Shown: positions 22,131 to 29,692 of the stretch, piece after piece | How positions within the stretch are numbered: the first letter of the stretch is position 1 | Layout: each line of letters starts with the position of its first letter | Assembly (NCBI GenBank): GCA_002409995.1 | Contig: DHOR01000020.1 | Span: forward strand, 1-33,734 | Source: Hungatella sp. UBA5385 | Lineage (GTDB): Bacteria; Bacillota; Clostridia; Lachnospirales; Lachnospiraceae | Length of the DNA: 33,734 nt | Direction: 5' to 3' | Notes under the pieces: generated by a model | Database searches by the model: none | What the model was told of the DNA's origin: nothing | The model's input: only the letters and a program-made list of their open reading frames with translations | Made by a program: the position numbers and the translations under genes

Positions 22131-24092
22131 ATGAGCACCAAAAAACCATATTACATTACAACAGCCATTGCCTACACATCAGGAAAACCTCATATTGGCA
22201 ACACCTATGAGGCAATACTGGCAGATGCCATTGCCCGTTATAAGAGAGCAGAAGGTTATGATGTATTTTTCCAGACAGGAACTGATGAGCATGGTCAGAA
22301 GATTGAGGAAAAGGCACAGGAAGCAGGAGTATCACCAAAGAAATTCGTAGATGGAGTAGCAGAAGAGATTAAGAATATCTGGGATATGATGAATACCTCT
22401 TATGATAAATTTATGCGAACCACAGATGAGTATCATGAGCTTCAGGTACAGAAGATATTCAAGAAGCTATATGATCAGGGAGATATTTACAAGGGGTATT
22501 ATGAAGGTCTTTACTGTACTCCCTGTGAGTCTTTCTTCACAGAGTCCCAGCTGGTAGACGGCAAATGCCCTGACTGCGGCAGAGAAGTACAGCCTGCCAA
22601 GGAAGACGCTTATTTCTTCCGTATGAGCAAATATGCAGATCGTCTCATTCAGCATATCAATGATCATCCGGAGTTTATCCAGCCTGTTTCAAGGAAGAAT
22701 GAGATGATGAATAACTTCCTGATTCCAGGACTTCAGGATTTATGTGTATCCAGAACTTCCTTTACATGGGGAATTCCAGTTTCCTTTGATCCCAAGCATG
22801 TAACTTATGTGTGGCTGGATGCTTTGACAAACTATATTACAGGAATCGGCTATGACTGCGACGGCAATCACACAGAACAGTTTAAGAAGCTGTGGCCTGC
22901 TGATTTACATCTGATCGGTAAGGACATCATCCGTTTCCATACCATTTATTGGCCTATATTCCTGATGGCTCTGGACCTTCCGCTGCCTAAGCAGATTTTC
23001 GGTCATCCATGGCTGCTTCAGGGCGATGGCAAGATGAGTAAATCCAAAGGAAATGTGTTATATGCAGATACTTTGGTGGATTTCTTTGGAGTGGATGCAG
23101 TCCGCTACTTTGTGCTTCATGAGATGCCATTTGACAATGATGGAGTGATTACCTGGGAGCTGATGGTAGAGCGTATGAACTCTGATTTGGCTAACATTCT
23201 GGGTAACCTTGTAAACCGTACCATTTCCATGTCCAATAAATACTTTGGTGGAGTTGTTACAAATGCAGGTGCAGCAGAGGCTGTTGATGAGGATTTAAAA
23301 GCTGTTGTTTTAGAAGAAGTGAAAGCAGTTCATGAGAAGATGGATCATCTTCGTGTGGCTGATGCTATGACTCATATTTTCAATATTTTCCGCAGAAGCA
23401 ACAAATATATTGATGAAACAACACCATGGACTCTTGCTAAGGATGAGGCTTTAAAGGACCGTCTGGCAACAGTTTTATATAACCTAACAGAGGCAATTAC
23501 CATCGGTGCCTCTCTGCTGGATTCCTTTATGCCTGAAACTTCAGTGAAAATCTTTACTCAGCTGAATACAACCAAACGTGATCTGGCTGATATGGACAAA
23601 TTCGGACTTTACCCATCAGGCAATAAGGTGACAGAAAAACCTGAAATCCTGTTTGCACGTATGGATATTAAGGAAGTATTGGAAAAGGTGGAAGCTATGC
23701 AGGCAGCAGAAACTCAGGGTGAGGCTGCAGAAGAAGCAACAGATGGCATTGATATTGAGCCTAAGGAAGAGATCACTTATGATGATTTTGCTAAGCTTCA
23801 GTTCCAGGTAGGAGAGATTATTGCCTGTGAGGAAGTGCCAAAATCCAAGAAGCTCTTATGTTCCCAGGTCCGCATCGGCAGCAACGTAAGACAGATTGTC
23901 AGTGGGATTAAAGCGCACTATACACCAGAAGAAATGGTTGGCAAAAAGGTGATGGTTGTGGTAAACTTAAAACCAGCGAAGCTGGCTGGTGTTATGTCTG
24001 AAGGCATGCTTCTCTGTGCAGAAGATGCAGAAGGCAATTTATCCCTGATGGTTCCAGAAAAACCAATGCCTGCAGGCGCAGAGATCTGCTAA
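22131..24092 (+). CDS. metG: Methionyl-tRNA synthetase with C-terminal tRNA-binding domain
   Basis: This is a class I synthetase charging tRNA-Met. The HIGH-like motif PHIGN is at 20-24 and KMSKS at 301-305. A zinc knuckle, CTPCESFF and CPDCGREV, is in the connective domain around residues 127-150. After the anticodon-binding helical domain, a linker rich in Ala and Glu leads to an EMAP/OB-fold domain (FAKLQFQVGEIIACEEVPKS, then VMSEGMLLCAED). The length of 653 is typical for the two-domain bacterial enzyme. Expression is governed by the upstream Met T-box. A hairpin past the stop may partly separate it from the TraX-like gene. Confidence 0.97.
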   Translation: MSTKKPYYITTAIAYTSGKPHIGNTYEAILADAIARYKRAEGYDVFFQTGTDEHGQKIEEKAQEAGVSPKKFVDGVAEEIKNIWDMMNTSYDKFMRTTDEYHELQVQKIFKKLYDQGDIYKGYYEGLYCTPCESFFTESQLVDGKCPDCGREVQPAKEDAYFFRMSKYADRLIQHINDHPEFIQPVSRKNEMMNNFLIPGLQDLCVSRTSFTWGIPVSFDPKHVTYVWLDALTNYITGIGYDCDGNHTEQFKKLWPADLHLIGKDIIRFHTIYWPIFLMALDLPLPKQIFGHPWLLQGDGKMSKSKGNVLYADTLVDFFGVDAVRYFVLHEMPFDNDGVITWELMVERMNSDLANILGNLVNRTISMSNKYFGGVVTNAGAAEAVDEDLKAVVLEEVKAVHEKMDHLRVADAMTHIFNIFRRSNKYIDETTPWTLAKDEALKDRLATVLYNLTEAITIGASLLDSFMPETSVKIFTQLNTTKRDLADMDKFGLYPSGNKVTEKPEILFARMDIKEVLEKVEAMQAAETQGEAAEEATDGIDIEPKEEITYDDFAKLQFQVGEIIACEEVPKSKKLLCSQVRIGSNVRQIVSGIKAHYTPEEMVGKKVMVVVNLKPAKLAGVMSEGMLLCAEDAEGNLSLMVPEKPMPAGAEIC

Positions 24093-24105
24093 TAAGGTGA
24101 TAATG

Positions 24106-24143
24106 AAGATAGGCCGGATTGTAGTATGAATCCGGTCTATCTT
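24106..24143 (+). terminator. Hairpin after metG, weak or read-through terminator
   Basis: A 15-base stem with one G-U pair (24106-24120 with 24129-24143) and an 8-base loop, but the T-run after it is poor (TTATTAAGG). It probably allows read-through into the next gene, or acts as an mRNA processing site. Confidence 0.6.
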
Positions 24144-24157
24144 ATTAAGGAGAGAAT

Positions 24158-24907
24158 ATGGAAAATGAAGTAAAAGGATTTAAAGGCTTAAGCGGCAATG
24201 CCATTAAGATAATAGCAGTAGTTACCATGCTGATTGATCACATCGGAGCCTTTGTTCTGGAGCCCGGAATATTCCGTGATCAGGAAACTATACAAATGCT
24301 GTTTCAGACTTCAGCAGGTATGAGGTGGTTTTGGATTGACAGAGTATTAAGGACCATAGGACGCATTTCTTTCCCTATTTTCTGTTTCCTGCTGGTTGAA
24401 GGGTTTATTCATACAAGAAATGTGAAAAAATATGCAGGAAGGCTGTTCTTATTTGCTTTGATTTCTGAGATTCCCTTTGATCTTGGGCTTGCTGGCACTT
24501 TTGTGGATTTAAGCTTTCAGAATGTGTATTTCACATTATTTATAGGTCTTATTACGCTTGTGGGACTGAAACATTTTAAAGATAACCTGCTATTTCAGAT
24601 GCTGACAATTTTTGCCGGCTGTATCGCAGCTGTTTTACTTAAAACAGATTATGATATGACTGGTATTTTGATGATTGTGGTATTATATATGTTCCGATTC
24701 AATAAAAAGCTGCAGACAGCACTTGGCGGTTTTATGGCTGTATTAGAAAGTATGGCTAATTACGGTGCTGCAATTCTGGCATTTATCCCCATCTATCTGT
24801 ACAATGGGGAGAGAGGAAAATGGAACTTAAAATATCTGTTTTATTGGTTCTATCCTGTTCACATACTGATATTGACGTTGATTCGTTATATGATATTTGG
24901 AGTGTAG
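24158..24907 (+). CDS. TraX-like polytopic membrane protein
   Basis: LSGNAIKIIAVVTMLIDHIG is the characteristic opening of TraX proteins. In F plasmids TraX acetylates the pilin N-terminus; chromosomal homologues in Clostridia are mostly of unknown role. About seven or eight membrane helices follow, with WIDRVLRTIGRISFPIFCFL and LVEGFIHTRNVKKYAGRLFL in the conserved core. The length of 249 is normal. AAGGAGAG precedes ATG 24158. It sits between metG and tatD, a place where other Bacillota have neither gene nor rnmV order like this. Confidence 0.87.
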   Translation: MENEVKGFKGLSGNAIKIIAVVTMLIDHIGAFVLEPGIFRDQETIQMLFQTSAGMRWFWIDRVLRTIGRISFPIFCFLLVEGFIHTRNVKKYAGRLFLFALISEIPFDLGLAGTFVDLSFQNVYFTLFIGLITLVGLKHFKDNLLFQMLTIFAGCIAAVLLKTDYDMTGILMIVVLYMFRFNKKLQTALGGFMAVLESMANYGAAILAFIPIYLYNGERGKWNLKYLFYWFYPVHILILTLIRYMIFGV

Positions 24908-24964
24908 GATATTCGAGATTTGATCAAGTATAAACGATTTAGGTAAGAAGATAAGAGGAAAAAT

Positions 24965-25738
24965 ATGATTTTTGACACACATGCACATTATGATGATGAG
25001 GCATTTCAGGAAGATAGAGATGAGATCCTTTCTTCTCTGAGAGAACATGGAATTGAAGCAGTTACCAACATTGGAGCAAGCATTGCCACCTCTAAGAATA
25101 CTCTGGATTTAATGGAAAAATATCCATTTGTCTATGGAGCTATTGGAGTTCATCCCAATGAAACTGATGAGTTAGATGAAGAGAAGATGGAATGGTTGAA
25201 GGAAAATTCAGCCATTGATAAGGTAGTAGCTATAGGAGAGATTGGTTTAGACTATTACTGGGATGAGCCTGACAGAGAGACTCAGAAGAAGTGGTTTCTC
25301 CGTCAGCTGAATCTGGCGAAGGAAGTGAATCTGCCTGTTGTTATTCACAGTCGTGATGCTGCTAAAGATACTCTGGATATAATAAAAGCAGAGAAGGCAG
25401 GGGAAATTGGAGGAGTGATTCACTGTTTCTCTTATGCAAAGGAAATTGCAAGGGAATATTTGAATATGGGATTTTTCATTGGTATCGGTGGTGTGCTTAC
25501 ATTTAAAAATGCCAAGAAGATTCGGGAAGTGGTAGAGTATATGCCAATGGAGCAGTTGGTACTGGAAACTGACTGCCCTTATCTGGCACCTGCGCCGTAT
25601 CGCGGAAAGAGAAATTCTTCTATGTATCTGCCCTATGTAGTGGAAGAGATCAGCGCAATTAAGAATATTTCTAAGGAACAGGTCATTGAGATAACTTCCA
25701 ATAATGCAAAGAGGCTGTACCGTCTAAATAACCATTAA
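24965..25738 (+). CDS. TatD family metal-dependent hydrolase
   Basis: The protein is a TIM-barrel nuclease of the TatD/YabD type. Metal ligands are visible: MIFDTHAHYDDEAF (HxH), GEIGLDYYW (Glu), VIHSRDA (His), VIHCFSY (His) and LETDCPYLAP (Asp). The length of 257 matches the family. It belongs to the conserved metG-tatD-rsmA neighbourhood. The ribosome site is AAGAGGAAAA before ATG 24965. Its function in DNA quality control or 3' exonuclease activity is inferred from homologues. Confidence 0.95.
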   Translation: MIFDTHAHYDDEAFQEDRDEILSSLREHGIEAVTNIGASIATSKNTLDLMEKYPFVYGAIGVHPNETDELDEEKMEWLKENSAIDKVVAIGEIGLDYYWDEPDRETQKKWFLRQLNLAKEVNLPVVIHSRDAAKDTLDIIKAEKAGEIGGVIHCFSYAKEIAREYLNMGFFIGIGGVLTFKNAKKIREVVEYMPMEQLVLETDCPYLAPAPYRGKRNSSMYLPYVVEEISAIKNISKEQVIEITSNNAKRLYRLNNH

Positions 25739-25763
25739 TAAAATAAAATCAGGAAAAGTGTGT

Positions 25764-26639
25764 ATGGAAAATAAATTAAGCAATCCCAAAAAAACAATAG
25801 AAATAATAAAGAAATATGAGTTTGCATTTCAGAAGAAATTCGGTCAGAATTTTCTCATAGATCCTCATGTGCTGGATAAGATTATCAAAGCAGCAGGAGT
25901 TACTAAGGACGACTGCGTTTTAGAGATCGGTCCGGGAATCGGAACTATGACACAGTATCTGGCAGAAGCAGCAAGAAAAGTGGTAGCAGTTGAGATTGAT
26001 ACCCATCTCATCCCTATTTTAGAAGAAACCTTAAAGGACTATGATAATATCACCGTAATCAACGATGATATTTTAAAGGTTGACATAAAACAACTTACAG
26101 ATCAGTATAATAATGGAAAACCCATTAAGGTAGTAGCCAATCTGCCTTATTATATTACAACTCCTATTATTATGGGATTGTTTGAGGGTGGGGTTCCTAT
26201 TGATAATATTACCGTTATGGTACAGAAGGAAGTGGCTGACCGCATGAAGGTTGGACCTGGTTCCAAGGATTATGGAGCCCTTTCTCTGGCTGTCCAGTAT
26301 TATGCAGAACCTTACCTTGTAGCCAATGTTCCCCCTAACTGCTTTATCCCCCGTCCTAATGTGGGATCTGCAGTGATCCGTCTCACAAGACATAAAGAGC
26401 CCCCTGTGCAGGTGGAAGATTCCAAATTAATGTTCCGTCTGATCAGGGCTTCTTTTAATCAGAGAAGAAAAACTCTTCAGAATGGTTTAAACAATTCCCC
26501 TGAGATTTCCTATACAAAGGAACAGATTGCAGCAGCAATTGAAAGTCTGGGTGTTTCACCGACTATACGAGGAGAGGCACTTAATTTGGAACAATTTGCA
26601 GCTTTAAGCAACTATTTTACCCGCCTGTCCAGTTCATAA
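25764..26639 (+). CDS. rsmA: 16S rRNA dimethyladenosine transferase RsmA (KsgA)
   Basis: The enzyme dimethylates the two adjacent adenosines in the 3' hairpin of 16S rRNA, a late step of 30S assembly. Key motifs are FGQNFLIDPHVLDKII at the N-terminus, the SAM loop VLEIGPGIGTMTQYL, and the catalytic NLPYYITTPIIM. Two further motifs are FIPRPNVGSAVIRL and SFNQRRKTLQNGL. The length of 291 is standard. AGGAAAA before ATG 25764 favours that start over the GTG at 25758. It ends the metG-traX-tatD-rsmA run. Confidence 0.97.
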   Translation: MENKLSNPKKTIEIIKKYEFAFQKKFGQNFLIDPHVLDKIIKAAGVTKDDCVLEIGPGIGTMTQYLAEAARKVVAVEIDTHLIPILEETLKDYDNITVINDDILKVDIKQLTDQYNNGKPIKVVANLPYYITTPIIMGLFEGGVPIDNITVMVQKEVADRMKVGPGSKDYGALSLAVQYYAEPYLVANVPPNCFIPRPNVGSAVIRLTRHKEPPVQVEDSKLMFRLIRASFNQRRKTLQNGLNNSPEISYTKEQIAAAIESLGVSPTIRGEALNLEQFAALSNYFTRLSSS

Positions 26640-26702
26640 TCAGGCTAAAGATGAGCTGGATAACATACTAAGCTCTTAAATTTAGCCCAGGAGGAGGAAA
26701 TA

Positions 26703-27266
26703 ATGTCCGACGCTTTGATTACAAAACGTGCCATAGCTGAGGCTCTGAAAAAGATTTGCAGAGAGAAACCATTTGATAAAATATCCATTGCAGATATTAC
26801 CTCTGACTGCGGGCTGAATCGTCAGACCTTTTATTATCATTTTCAGGATAAATATGAACTTCTCAGCTGGATTTATTATAATGAGATATTTGCCAGAATT
26901 ACAGAGGATATCACACTGGAGAACTGGGATCAGAAGATTCTTTTTATGCTTCAGATTATGGAAGAGGAGAAATCTTTTTATAAGAATACCATCAGAGAGA
27001 GAGAACATACCTTTGAAAGCTACCTTCTGGAGATGGCAAAAGCTCTCTTTTTGGAAGCCATCATTGCTCTTGATGAAAATGTAAAGCTAAGTGAAGAAGA
27101 GCAGACCTTTGATGCCGAATTCTATGCTTATGGGATCTGCGGAGTGATTATGTCCTGGGCAGAAAAAGGGATGAAAATGAAGCCGGAAATAGTGGTTCAC
27201 CGGCTAAAAAACCTGGCGCAGGCTACCGAACGTATCGCCTGTCTTCGCGGTCAGGCTGAGTTATAG
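26703..27266 (+). CDS. TetR family transcriptional regulator
   Basis: The DNA-binding domain is KISIADITSDCGLNRQTFYY followed by HFQDKYELLSWIYYNE, as in the DhaS-like subgroup of TetR with a C-terminal domain of the TetR_C_8 type. The length is 187. GGAGGAGG stands before ATG 26703. In other low-GC genomes a TetR gene lies near the oleate hydratase gene, and here ohyA starts about 500 bases downstream on the same strand. It may thus respond to fatty acids; this is inference. Confidence 0.9.
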   Translation: MSDALITKRAIAEALKKICREKPFDKISIADITSDCGLNRQTFYYHFQDKYELLSWIYYNEIFARITEDITLENWDQKILFMLQIMEEEKSFYKNTIREREHTFESYLLEMAKALFLEAIIALDENVKLSEEEQTFDAEFYAYGICGVIMSWAEKGMKMKPEIVVHRLKNLAQATERIACLRGQAEL

Positions 27267-27288
27267 TATCTTGTCCCGTTCATAACGC

Positions 27289-27321
27289 TAGTGTGCTGAA
27301 TATGAACGTATCAGCACACTA
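27289..27321. other. Perfect hairpin without U-run after tetR
   Basis: TAGTGTGCTGA (27289-27299) pairs with TCAGCACACTA (27311-27321). A second arm pair, GTTCATA (27279-27285) with TATGAAC (27301-27307), is mutually exclusive with it. There is no T-run on the + strand, and the right arm overlaps the stop codon of the small minus-strand gene. It may be a weak terminator or an RNA switch. Confidence 0.5.
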
Positions 27322-27555
27322 AATCAATTGATCTATAATCATATTCAAACAATCTTCCATAGAATAATTATTTATAAGAAGCAACAGATTCTCATAGGTG
27401 AAAAGACCATTGCCGGCGGCTGGCTGGAATCGGTGAAGAAGTTCCTCCATATTCCGGGCTGTACGCTCCGGTGACTTTTCCCTGTTTCTTAATAGGTGAT
27501 AAAGTGCTGTTTTTAATACGCTTTCTTTTAAATGCTGTTGAATTGCAGTTGACAT
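27319..27555 (-). CDS. Small hypothetical protein
   Basis: A 78-residue helical, mostly soluble protein (ESVLKTALYHLLRNREKSPE, TYENLLLLINNYSMEDCLNM) that I do not recognise. Support for a real gene is an AGGGGGAC ribosome site seven bases before ATG 27555 and the amphipathic, protein-like composition. It lies opposite to tetR and ohyA. If the terminator at 27637 ends the tetR transcript, the whole gene would be antisense to the tetR 3' end. Confidence 0.6.
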   Translation of the reverse strand: MSTAIQQHLKESVLKTALYHLLRNREKSPERTARNMEELLHRFQPAAGNGLFTYENLLLLINNYSMEDCLNMIIDQLI

Positions 27556-27636
27556 AATTAGTCCCCCTTCTACATCTTATTTTAATAGAATATATAAGAA
27601 ATAGCGATAGACAAATTCCACAATCTGTCTGGTTTT

Positions 27637-27667
27637 GCGACACCATTTACCCGGTGTCGCTTTTTTT
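27637..27667 (+). terminator. Strong + strand terminator with no adjacent + strand gene
   Basis: GCGACACC (27637-27644) pairs perfectly with GGTGTCGC (27653-27660) around an 8-base loop, followed by seven T. The nearest upstream + strand gene is tetR, which ends 370 bases earlier, with the small minus-strand gene in between. It may end a long tetR 3' UTR or a separate small RNA. Confidence 0.85.
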
Positions 27668-27767
27668 GACAGACAGTATAACCTGTATGATGACACTGGT
27701 TATTGCCCATGATAATATGGTGCCATTGACAGACCAACAAGCCGTTTAAAAGAAAGGAATTAGTTTT

Positions 27768-29498
27768 ATGAAAAAGAAAAATGGATTTAGAAAAGTACTT
27801 ACATTAGGAGCAGCAGCGGCAGCAGGTGTTGCCGCAAAGAAAACATATGATTACTCAAAAAAACAGAAGCAGGTAATGGCGATCAAAGCTACAGACAGAG
27901 AGATGGAAAACCGAAGCTACGAAGGCAGAAATGCTTATTTTGTAGGGGGAGGCCTAGCCAGCATGGCGGGAGCAGCATATTTAATACGTGATTGTAAATT
28001 CCCTGGAGAGCAGATCACTATTTATGAAGGAATGTCAATTCTAGGCGGAAGCAATGATGGCATTGGCACACCGGAGGGTGGATTTGTATGCCGTGGCGGT
28101 CGTATGCTTAATGAAGAAACTTATGAGAACTTCTGGGAGCTTTTTAAGAGCATTCCATCACTGAATAATCCGGACCGCAGTGTGACAGAGGAGATTCTGA
28201 GCTTTGATCATGCTCATCCCACTCATGCAAAAGCACGCCTTGTAGATAAAGATGGCAACATTTTAAATGTTAAAAGCATGGGATTTACACAGGAAGAAAG
28301 AATGTCTCTGTTAAAACTGATCAATACGTCGGAAGAGAAGCTTGATGATATTACCATTGAGCAGTGGTTTGCAGAGATGCCTCATTTCTTTACAACTAAT
28401 TTCTGGTATATGTGGCAGACTACCTTTGCTTTTCAGACCTGGAGCAGTGCATTTGAATTCAGACGTTATATGCGCCGTATGATTCTGGAGTTTTCCAGAA
28501 TTGAGACTTTGGAAGGGGTAACAAGAAGTCCACTTAATCAGTATGACAGTATTATCCGTCCTCTGGAGGTTTACTTAAGAAGCCATGGTGTGGTATTTGT
28601 GGAAAATTGTGAAGTGGTTGATATTGATTTTGCAGATGGTGCCGGAATTACTGCCAAATCTTTTACATTAAATCAGAATGGTCAGGAGAAAATAGTGGAA
28701 CTGGGAGAAGGTGACCTCTGTATTATGACCAACGCCTGCATGACAGACAGTGCAACTTTAGGCAGTCTTAATGCAGCAGCGCCAGAAGCTGTGTTAAAAC
28801 CATTATCAGGTGAGCTGTGGAGCAAGGTGGCAGCTAAGAAGCCAGGTCTTGGCAATCCAGATCCCTTCTTTGGAAATGCCCATGAAACAAACTGGGAAAG
28901 CTTTACTGTTACCAGCAAAGGAAGCAAGCTGCTCAAGATGATAGAAGACTTCTCAGGGAATATACCCGGAAGCGGCGCTCTTATGACATTTAAGGATTCC
29001 AGTTGGCGTATGAGTATTGTTGTGGCTGCTCAGCCTCATTTTATCAATCAGCCTATGGACCAGACCATTTTCTGGGGTTATGGTCTCTATACAGACCAGG
29101 TAGGTGACTATGTGAAGAAGCCAATGAAGGACTGTACAGGTAAGGAAATGCTGACAGAGCTTCTATACCACCTTCATATGGAAGATCATCTGGATGAAAT
29201 TATGGAAGACGTGGTAAATGTTATTCCATGTATGATGCCTTATGTTGATGCTCAGTTCCAGCCCCGTAAGATGACAGACAGACCTTATGTAGTACCTGAA
29301 GGTTCCACTAACTTTGCTATGATCAGCCAGTTTGTAGAGATTCCTGATGATATGGTATTTACAGAAGAATACTCAGTTCGTGCTGCCAGAATTGCTGTTT
29401 ATACACTGATGAAAAATGAACGCAGCATTTGCCCTGTGACTCCTTATGTGAAGGACCCCAAGGTTTTAGCAAAGGCAGTTCACACTTCCTATCGTTAA
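27768..29498 (+). CDS. ohyA: Oleate hydratase (myosin-cross-reactive antigen family)
   Basis: The enzyme is an FAD protein that hydrates the cis-9 double bond of oleic and linoleic acid to 10-hydroxy fatty acids, detoxifying them. The FAD-binding motif is AYFVGGGLASMAGAAYLIRD (57-76), and TIYEGMSILGGSNDG follows. The substrate region includes PHFFTTNFWYMWQTTFAFQT and GGFVCRGGRMLNEETYENFW. The length of 576 is standard. The first 35 residues form an extension with a hydrophobic run (VLTLGAAAAAGVAAKK), which suggests membrane association. AAAGGAAT stands before ATG 27768. The TetR regulator is likely to control it. Confidence 0.95.
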   Translation: MKKKNGFRKVLTLGAAAAAGVAAKKTYDYSKKQKQVMAIKATDREMENRSYEGRNAYFVGGGLASMAGAAYLIRDCKFPGEQITIYEGMSILGGSNDGIGTPEGGFVCRGGRMLNEETYENFWELFKSIPSLNNPDRSVTEEILSFDHAHPTHAKARLVDKDGNILNVKSMGFTQEERMSLLKLINTSEEKLDDITIEQWFAEMPHFFTTNFWYMWQTTFAFQTWSSAFEFRRYMRRMILEFSRIETLEGVTRSPLNQYDSIIRPLEVYLRSHGVVFVENCEVVDIDFADGAGITAKSFTLNQNGQEKIVELGEGDLCIMTNACMTDSATLGSLNAAAPEAVLKPLSGELWSKVAAKKPGLGNPDPFFGNAHETNWESFTVTSKGSKLLKMIEDFSGNIPGSGALMTFKDSSWRMSIVVAAQPHFINQPMDQTIFWGYGLYTDQVGDYVKKPMKDCTGKEMLTELLYHLHMEDHLDEIMEDVVNVIPCMMPYVDAQFQPRKMTDRPYVVPEGSTNFAMISQFVEIPDDMVFTEEYSVRAARIAVYTLMKNERSICPVTPYVKDPKVLAKAVHTSYR

Positions 29499-29605
29499 GA
29501 ACTACGTAAAAACAGTGCCTGTATGTCTGTACTACGCTGACATGATAAAGAGATAAAGCGATAAAATCTAACAAAATATTTATGAAAAATTCATAAATAA
29601 ACCAA

Positions 29606-29634
29606 TTGCGTACAGGGATAATTTGTGATATGCT
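29606..29634 (+). promoter_or_regulatory. Promoter of the OppA-like gene
   Basis: TTGCGT (29606-29611), a 17-base spacer and TATGCT (29629-29634) preceded by TG in the extended -10 arrangement. The transcript would start near 29641, about 50 bases before the coding start. Confidence 0.5.
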
Positions 29635-29692
29635 ATATCTCGTGCTGTCCTTCGTGGGCGGACGCATTATGATTTTGTTGGAGGAAAGAACG

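Noticed and set aside
29606..29692. In-frame upstream ATG for the OppA-like lipoprotein
   Set aside because: It would overlap the predicted promoter and push the signal peptide 29 residues inward. The GGAGGA site before 29693 is clear.
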